A stretch of 64,000 bases of DNA from Furcasterigmium furcatum (Eukaryota; Ascomycota; Sordariomycetes; Glomerellales; Plectosphaerellaceae), in the NCBI GenBank assembly GCA_001599815.1, contig BCIA01000005.1, forward strand, positions 4,720,472-4,784,471. Direction: 5' to 3'. Shown here in pieces: positions 58,073-64,000 of the stretch. Made by a program: the position numbers and the translations under genes. The notes beneath the pieces are model-generated. The model was not told the origin of the DNA. It did no database searches and was given only the letters and a program-made list of their open reading frames with translations. Numbering within the stretch: position 1 is the first letter of the stretch; each line of letters opens with the position of its first letter.

Positions 58073-58880
58073 TCAGACCCGCTGCTCGCTCCTCTTCAGC
58101 TGCCAGACGACTCTCTCGAGGGCACCAAACAGACCCTGGGGCGGCACAGCCTCACATGACATCTCGCCGCTGGCGCCAACCCTCCACTTCCCGTTGATGT
58201 TCCGCTGGTACCTATCCATGGCCCCCTGCGCGATATCGGCGATATCGTGGGTTCCAACCCAGCAGTAAAGACTGCCTGTTCTCTTGGCTTCGATGCGGGC
58301 GTTGGCGCCGCCGTTGCTGCCGGCGACGACGAGATTGCGGAACTTCGTCAGGTCCGACTGCGGGAGCACTGGGAACGGCCACGCCCCCTTTCGGTCTCTT
58401 GCCCATCTGACAATCTCTTGGGGACCGCCCGTGGTGGGAGAGGTTGGGCCGGTGAAGCCAGACCAGGCTCGATAGTTCTGGCACATCCTTCCCTTGCTGT
58501 TTCCGTGATAGCCTCCCTCCGTCTTGAGGCCTCGCTTGTCGGGGTTCTCGCTGATGCCGACGTCGATATCTTCCTCGAAGCTGTTGTCGACCCAGATGGT
58601 AGTGTCGTCTCCGTCATCGCGCTTGAACACGGTGTGCTTGTACACTGGAGCAGCACACGTTAGTTCTGTTTACTCGTCGTGTGGGCCTAGTCTGAGATAT
58701 CAACGTACTCTCGTTGATGTTAACAGAGTGCACCTCTGCCAGCTCCAAATCCCGGGCGCTCAGAGGAGCGTCACGTCGGAAGACTTGGACATCGTGGACC
58801 CCTTCCATGTCGGAGCCGATGGGGGACGAACGCGCCAAAGACGCAGCCGCGACGGCCGAGAGGAGTGTGCTCAGGCGCAT
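58073..58880 (-). CDS. Secreted protein with Hce2 (Ecp2-like) domain
   Basis: Predicted 247-residue secreted protein. Exons 58880-58709 and 58644-58073 (intron 64 nt). The ATG at 58880 opens a signal peptide (MRLSTLLSAVAAASLARSSP). A charged pro-like region follows and then a domain with few, spaced Cys (RMCQNYRAW, GSLYCWVGTHD, ASGEMSCEAV). The C-terminal pattern VGTHDIADIAQGAMDRYQRN followed by WRVGASGEMSC resembles the Hce2 domain found in homologues of the Cladosporium fulvum effector Ecp2. This is motif-level recognition, so the family call is moderate. If right, it is a candidate effector or secreted antagonist protein. It sits on the same strand as the regulator and the FAD oxidoreductase, but nothing else ties it to catabolism. 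Confidence 0.62.
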
Positions 58881-60062
58881 ATTGGCAACAAGCAGCAACA
58901 GAACTTGAGGGAGTGGAATTATTGGGTGATGGTCAGAGAACTGAGGGATGCTGATGATTTAGAAGGAAAGGCTGATCTGGAGAGCGGACTACCATCATAT
59001 TTGTAGTCAACGCCTCCTTTTGTCATACAGATATCCCCTGTCATCCATCTTGATTCTGGAATCTTGCTGCCCGGGTGCCTCGAGAGCACAGGACATGGAT
59101 CTGTTGGTCTAGCCACAGAACCAACATGGGACAGCTGCATGTGCCCCATTGGCGCCGCCCCTGTGATGATGGATGCGGCTTGGACTTACAAATCCTGGCC
59201 GCAGCGACGCATGCTCGTTCAGTGACATCCTTGAAAGAGCTTCTGCCACGCCTGCCACGCCGCGCGGTGACTCCGCGTATTCCATAAAACCCAGCTGGAA
59301 AGAGCTGGATACGCGCAACAAATGAGCTATTTGACTGCAGCATCGGAGCTCAACTCCAGAAAGAGCCTTTGCATTGATCTCGGTAAAGCATAATGAGATT
59401 ATGATTTCTTGGTGGTCCGTTTCGGGAGCTGGGCGACTACCTTGGGCTATACGAATACGCAGCTTGCTGGCCCCTCCCAGGACACGAAGTCTTCTTCTCT
59501 GCTTTACCTGTTATTTTTTAGCTGCCTGAACTACGCAGAGTATGCCATCTTGGGGATCCAAGAGGCGTATGGGCATGACGCCGAGGAACTTAGTATCGGT
59601 TGACAGAGATAAATCTGCTTACTTATCATTGAATAGCTCTCCTTTTCATACTTCAAGCCTCGGCAATAAGGGGCAGCTGGAATAAATAGACTGAGTACCG
59701 CTTCATCTCTCTAGGCTGGTTGTTCTTCATTATAACGTTACTCTAGTCACCCTAAATTGCTCTACTCACCCGGGCCGTTCCCCTAATGACACCACCCTAA
59801 TGACATCTCCCGTCAGCCTCCATTCTAGTGTTGAAAAAGCCGTGGACCAGAAAAATCCATGAGGGAGCAGAAACCCCAAATATGTCGTAGCCTGGGCGCA
59901 GACAGGCTTCGTGTGAATGCCTGTTTTTGAGCGTCGGATGACCTGTCTTATGCCTATGTCACCCCGAGTTGCCTCACGCATGAGTACTGGCAAATCACCC
60001 AAATCAGGACCATTAAGAAATCAGATACAGTCTGGTCTTGGCGAAGCTCTTTCTTGGTCTAG
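58881..60062. other. Intergenic region with AT-rich island
   Basis: 1.2 kb with no supported gene. From about 59590 to 59760 the composition becomes AT-rich (for example TCATTATAACGTTACTC), and a CCCTAATGACA motif is repeated at 59780-59803. It may be a decayed mobile element, but I find no inverted repeats or coding remnants. Confidence 0.35.
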
Positions 60063-61280
60063 TTATATGACAGCACGTTCGAGAAGTGGCTCGTTCTTGG
60101 CCAGGCGAGCATAACTCAGTGGCGACAAGTCCAGCGTCCGGAACTGCCCATACGTAATGAGCTCTGCAACCCCTCGCCCGCACGCCGGCGCCTGCTGACT
60201 TCCATGACCGGAGAAACCAACACAGAACAGCAAGTTCGAAACCTCGGTATGTGGCCCGATGATGGCGTTGTGGTCAAATGTGTTGAACTCGTAGTGCCCC
60301 ATCCACGAATGGGTCACCTTGGCGGTGGAGAACTGCGGCACACGCCGCTTCAGCACGGGGAACATCTTTTTCGCCCAGATATCTTCCGCGTAGCTGAAGT
60401 CTTCGACGTCCACAGCTGTGTCTGGACCGGTGGGGGGGCAACCGACGAGGTAGTCCTTCTCGCGGTAAGAGCGCATGTGTACACCGGAAGGGTCGATGGT
60501 GAGGGGCAAGTCTTGAGGAAGGGGCTCGTCGACGGAGAAGATGAATGTGTACCGGCGGCGCGCTTCGATTGGGAGATCGATGTCTGCGAGGCGAGAAACG
60601 TGGGCAGCGCGAGTCCCTGCAGCGTTGACAACGGTTTTGACGTGGATGATTTCGCCGGTCTTCAGGGTGATGGACTCGATCTTGCTGTCTTCCACCTTCA
60701 TACGGGTGACTTCGTTGTGGATGTAATCGACTCCGTACGCCTGCGCACTCTTGCGAAGACGTGATACCATTCCAAGCGCATCAAACGCGCCCTCGTCGAC
60801 GGTGTTCAGGCTACCCATCTTGATGTCATGAAGGTCAAAGAACGGGTACCTGGCCGCGATGTCCTCAGAAGATATCATCTTCGTGCCCGCGCCACAGGCA
60901 GCCTGGAGCCTCTGGTCCTCTTGCAGGGTGCCGGCGAATTCATCGCTGTCTGCAAGATAGAGGTAGCCGAAATTGCGAATCGAAATATCCTCGCCACCGA
61001 CGTTCTTGCCGAAGTTTTTAACGAATTCGGCACCGTACTGCGCTATCTTGACGTTGATATCGGTGGCAAACTGCTGCCGCATGCAGTTGTTGCTCGCCAT
61101 CGTGGCAGAGTAGGAGAGCGAGGGATCGCGCTCGACGACGAGAATTTTGCCCTTGAAGTCTGGATTGGAGGCAAGAAACCAGGCAATGGCAGAGCCACTG
61201 GTTGCACCACCAATGACCGCCACATCGTATGCGCGGAAACTTGGGCGCTGAGGAAAAGACGGGATGCCAGGGGTCGTCAT
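60063..61280 (-). CDS. FAD-dependent oxidoreductase, DAO/sarcosine-oxidase-like family
   Basis: Predicted 405-residue flavoprotein, single exon, start at the ATG at 61280. The N-terminal FAD-binding Rossmann motif is DVAVIGGATSGSAIAWFLAS with the β2 acidic end VVERD. A region after it (ATMASNNCMRQQF) fits the family's Ser/Arg-rich segment. VVNAAGTRAAHVSRL is the usual NAAG motif, and the C-terminal GFSGHGSQQAPACGRGVAEL corresponds to the second FAD-binding segment near the end. The family oxidises C-N bonds of amino acids and N-methyl amino acids (sarcosine, D-amino acids, related imino acids) or assists mitochondrial complex assembly (FOXRED1). No targeting peptide is evident. The neighbouring ureide hydrolase and amino-acid transporter fragment would fit amino-acid nitrogen catabolism; the substrate is unknown. 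Confidence 0.87.
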   Translation of the reverse strand: MTTPGIPSFPQRPSFRAYDVAVIGGATSGSAIAWFLASNPDFKGKILVVERDPSLSYSATMASNNCMRQQFATDINVKIAQYGAEFVKNFGKNVGGEDISIRNFGYLYLADSDEFAGTLQEDQRLQAACGAGTKMISSEDIAARYPFFDLHDIKMGSLNTVDEGAFDALGMVSRLRKSAQAYGVDYIHNEVTRMKVEDSKIESITLKTGEIIHVKTVVNAAGTRAAHVSRLADIDLPIEARRRYTFIFSVDEPLPQDLPLTIDPSGVHMRSYREKDYLVGCPPTGPDTAVDVEDFSYAEDIWAKKMFPVLKRRVPQFSTAKVTHSWMGHYEFNTFDHNAIIGPHTEVSNLLFCVGFSGHGSQQAPACGRGVAELITYGQFRTLDLSPLSYARLAKNEPLLERAVI

Positions 61281-62571
61281 TGTGAATAGGATGTCTTATA
61301 CGAAACTTGATCAGGTGCTATGTTTGCAGGATTGCGTCTCTGCATAGGATTAAGACTGGTTTTATATTCATTGCTTGGATGATGTTGATGGTCCGAACAG
61401 GACACAGAACTTGACCTTCATCGGCTAGTGATACCAGAATGAGAGTTGCTGACAAACTCCATGTAACTAGCACTTATTAATTCAGGTCTGTTCAGGGGCG
61501 GGGAAAGAGGGGTATGTGCTGGCACGTCGGGATCTCCTTCCCCATCAACTAAAATTTTGCAACATAATTACGAATCCATGCTCAACATGACCAGCCCGGA
61601 AGTCGTCTATGATAAGACAATCATGCATCATGTCAATACGGAAATCTTGGCAGTGGTTCCAGTTATCTTCAACGGACTGTTAATCTAAATCGGCAAATTC
61701 TCGCGATCGTAGTCCATTGCTCTTGAATAATTGCCAGTGGTGAATGCTCCCTGGCGATATCGCCAGCCGACATCGTTAATGTCTCCAGCTATTAAATAGC
61801 CAAAGGGATCTCCGTCAAGCTTACCTCCCGAGATGCTTCTATCACCCTCGATCTATCCTTCGGAGGGGCGGTGTTTGCCTTCATCAGCGTAGCTCAACTA
61901 GATCATTCAATCCTTCCACAGCCACGTCAAACATTCACAACAAGAAGCCCAGCTTCCACGTGAGGCTTTGATCGTTTTTGGACCTTCACAGGCTTCCGGA
62001 ACTGTTGTGATCCTCCCCTCAAGTGCGATAAGGCTTGCCCAGCCTGGCAGCTTAATCTGGCCTGCGAGAGATATGGGGCCCTGCTACCCGTCCAGCCCAG
62101 TGGAACACAGAACCATCGCCCATCCGGACTTGCCAGGACCTGCCCTAATTACCATGTGCCTGCGCGGAAGCTTGCCTCGATGGGGGCCGGCAGAATCCAC
62201 TTAGCGTTGGGTCCAGCCAAGATCCCGACACCCAAGTGGTGGTTTCAATCTGGCGCGGAAACCTTCCTCATTAGCTACCTTGTGCGAGCAGTCCCGTATC
62301 TCAGGTGGCTGCGTCCCCCAGAGAGGTAGATGATGAGTGAGTGTCTGCTGCTCCCTCGACATGACGGATAGGCCATTTCGAAATGGCATGTCTACGCGAA
62401 TCCGGGGATACCCCAGATTAGGGTACAATTCCCTGTCGAGTCTCGGTTGTTGATACCAAAACTACTGCAGAGTTGGCCTTGGTCGCCAAGAACTGGGATT
62501 ACCTTTGGTTGCAGTCACATTTCTCCCATCCCACTTGATATCTTTTCGTCACCTTATAACTCACCCAAAAC
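61281..62571. other. Divergent intergenic region
   Basis: 1.3 kb between the FAD oxidoreductase start (61280, minus) and the transporter fragment start (62572, plus). No gene supported. It holds both promoters; moderately AT-rich near 61550-61720. Confidence 0.4.
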
Positions 62572-63162
62572 ATGTTGAAAGAATTGAAAACCGACGATAG
62601 ATGCAACGACATTGAGCCTGTGCCATCCCAGGCAGGTCAGGTCGTCGACGAAAAGAGTCTTGTTCACGGTGATGTGTTTGGTGACATCACAGAATCTGGA
62701 CCCAACTATCCGAATGTCAGTCTTGCCTCGAGTCTCCAGGTTGGGTGGATCAGAACCACGGCCCTGATGATGAAGACGAAGATCGGACTTGGCGTACTGT
62801 CTATTCCGGCCGTTTTTGATGCCGTCGGTTCGGTGCCGTCGGTTATTCTCCTCTTCATCATTGGCGGCATCACAACCTGGTCAGACTACGTAGTCGGAAT
62901 GTTCAAACTTCGTCATCGCCAGGTGTACGGCATCGACGACGATGGAGAGCTTGTGTTCGGCCGTATTGGGCGTGGGGTATTCGGTGCAGCGTTTTACCTC
63001 TGTAAGATTCTCCTGCTACTTACCATTGCAGAGCACAGCAGGTGTTCTCTCCTGCTAATTCCTGACTTCCAGTTTTCACAAACGTGCCGCTGTCAAGTGT
63101 CTCTACTCACCCGGCCACCCCCTGACTCACCTATCCTGTCATCCTCCATAGTAGGAATTTAA
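62572..63162 (+). pseudogene. Truncated amino-acid transporter (Aa_trans, Mtr-like), 5' part only
   Basis: The first ~145 residues match fungal neutral amino-acid permeases of the AAAP family. A hydrophilic N-terminus (HGDVFGDITESGPNYPNVS) leads into WIRTTALMMKTKIGLGVLS, IPAVFDAVGSVPSVILLF, TTWSDYVVGMFKLRH and GIDDDGELVFGRIGRGVFG. Homologues are about 450-480 residues with some 11 membrane segments. Here similarity stops after about position 63000 (GAAFYL) and the frame ends at 63162 in unrelated Ser/Pro-rich sequence. A donor-like GTAAGA at 63003 could start an intron, but I could not find the remaining membrane segments anywhere before the next gene. It is therefore probably a deletion or rearrangement remnant; mis-assembly is the alternative. 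Confidence 0.7.
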
Positions 63163-63774
63163 AACCGGTGAATAAGAGTGATCCAGGGGGGATTATCCAC
63201 ATGTTTCATAGTTTGGGCGCCATCATGTCAAATTTGCGTAGAAATATCGCTCCGATCAGCCGCTCGTCACCCGGTCGCGCGACGTCAGGGTCAGCCGGGT
63301 GATCCCAGGGTGACTAGCATCCGCTCTTCGGTACCTCTTTTGACTCTGAGCGTTACCCTCGGACTCGAGCATCCTACGCCCGCAAGGATGTGCCATGCTA
63401 ACGGTCCTTTGATTGTCAGTCCTAGAAGAGTGTGTGAACATGGCACCGACACCATTTCGAATCTAGGAATTGACAGCACGAACAGGCCGGGGGAGCAGGG
63501 GGCTGGATGCATGCATTGCGATCCAACTGGTAACCTGGAATTTGGTCAGGCGACAGGAGACACTCAGAGATGAACTTGATCCACATCAGCTCTGTTCTAA
63601 GAGCTGACGCCAGCAAAGCCGCATCATGATTGCAAATCATGTCATGTGGAATTCCTATCACTACCCGTATGGACAGCATGAGATAACAGCCCCATCCTCC
63701 TTCAGACCAAATCGTGGAAAGAATTCGGTCATACGTTCTCACAAAAGAAATTCAGCCGCTGAGTGCTGCGCGCA
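63163..63774. other. Region following the truncated transporter
   Basis: About 610 nt with no gene. It contains a short inverted repeat TCACCCGG ... CCGGGTGA (63268-63302). The sequence does not continue the transporter and may be the product of the rearrangement that truncated it. Confidence 0.4.
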
Positions 63775-64000
63775 TCACTCTGACTTCCATCTCGAGAGCG
63801 ATGCTAGGCCATTAGCATCGCGGGAGTCCGAGCCTTCAGTATCAGTGTAGCGTCTGTCAGTCTGGTTCGGCGGGTAGCTGTACAAGTCCCGCATCGTCCG
63901 CTCCTGGACCTCGCCCTGACCGCCGGAGAACTTTGCATTCGACGACACGGGGTTCATCCCAACGACGAAGCCGTTGGAACCGACGGTGATAGCGCCGCGC
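63775..64000 (-). CDS. 3' end of an unidentified gene (5' part beyond the right edge)
   Basis: A minus-strand frame is open from position 64000 to the stop at 63775, giving the last 74 or so residues of a protein. It includes AITVGSNGFVVGMNPVSSNA, then VQERTMRDLYSYPPNQTD, and ends in a Ser/Asp-rich, hydrophilic tail. Family not recognised. No intron is obvious within the visible part. Confidence 0.5.
   Translation of the reverse strand, partial: RGAITVGSNGFVVGMNPVSSNAKFSGGQGEVQERTMRDLYSYPPNQTDRRYTDTEGSDSRDANGLASLSRWKSE

Noticed and set aside
59760..63114. 14-nt identical string CTCTACTCACCCGG at 59760-59773 and 63101-63114, considered as a shared element end
   Set aside because: Repeats of this length are expected by chance several times in 64 kb, and the flanks do not align.

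Overview
The window looks like nuclear DNA of a filamentous ascomycete (Pezizomycotina, probably Sordariomycetes). The genes are GC-rich and intron-poor, with introns of about 47-110 nt carrying GT..AG borders and CTAAC/CTGAC-like branch points. There are two Zn2Cys6 regulators, a fungal NLR and pyrimidine-rich leaders. An exo-polygalacturonase, a secreted subtilase and an Hce2-like secreted protein suggest a plant-associated lifestyle; the genus cannot be fixed from sequence alone. I rebuilt exon structures by hand and required an open frame across every junction.

Left part (1-23 kb): ECM29 proteasome adaptor (minus, C-terminus outside the window); a 6.8 kb stretch with no supportable gene but a strong C+T-rich leader near 9.7-10.3 kb; a three-RRM Csx1/Nam8-type RNA-binding protein; a seven-exon GH28 exo-polygalacturonase with an acidic tail; a GT8 type II glycosyltransferase; a six-exon flavin monooxygenase; and a 76-residue single-pass membrane protein.

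Middle part (23-46 kb): a DHH/DHHA2 exopolyphosphatase-like protein with a signal peptide; a 927-residue subtilase; a poly-Thr protein of unknown function; PRPP synthetase; an old yellow enzyme; a membrane protein with a Cys-containing PAN-like ectodomain; a GH47 alpha-mannosidase; and a Zn2Cys6 regulator divergent from a mitochondrial D-lactate dehydrogenase.

Right part (46-64 kb), the most accessory-looking: a PNP-NACHT-ankyrin NLR (about 17 ankyrin repeats), then an M20 amidohydrolase of the carbamoylase/allantoate type. The amidohydrolase is divergent from an allantoate-permease-type MFS transporter, and their shared promoter holds a dense CGG/CCG array and GATA sites. A second Zn2Cys6 regulator, an Hce2-like secreted protein, a DAO-family FAD oxidoreductase and a truncated amino-acid transporter follow. 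I infer, without proof, that the amidohydrolase, transporter, regulator and possibly the FAD enzyme form a nitrogen-scavenging catabolic cluster. The right edge carries the 3' end of an unidentified minus-strand gene.
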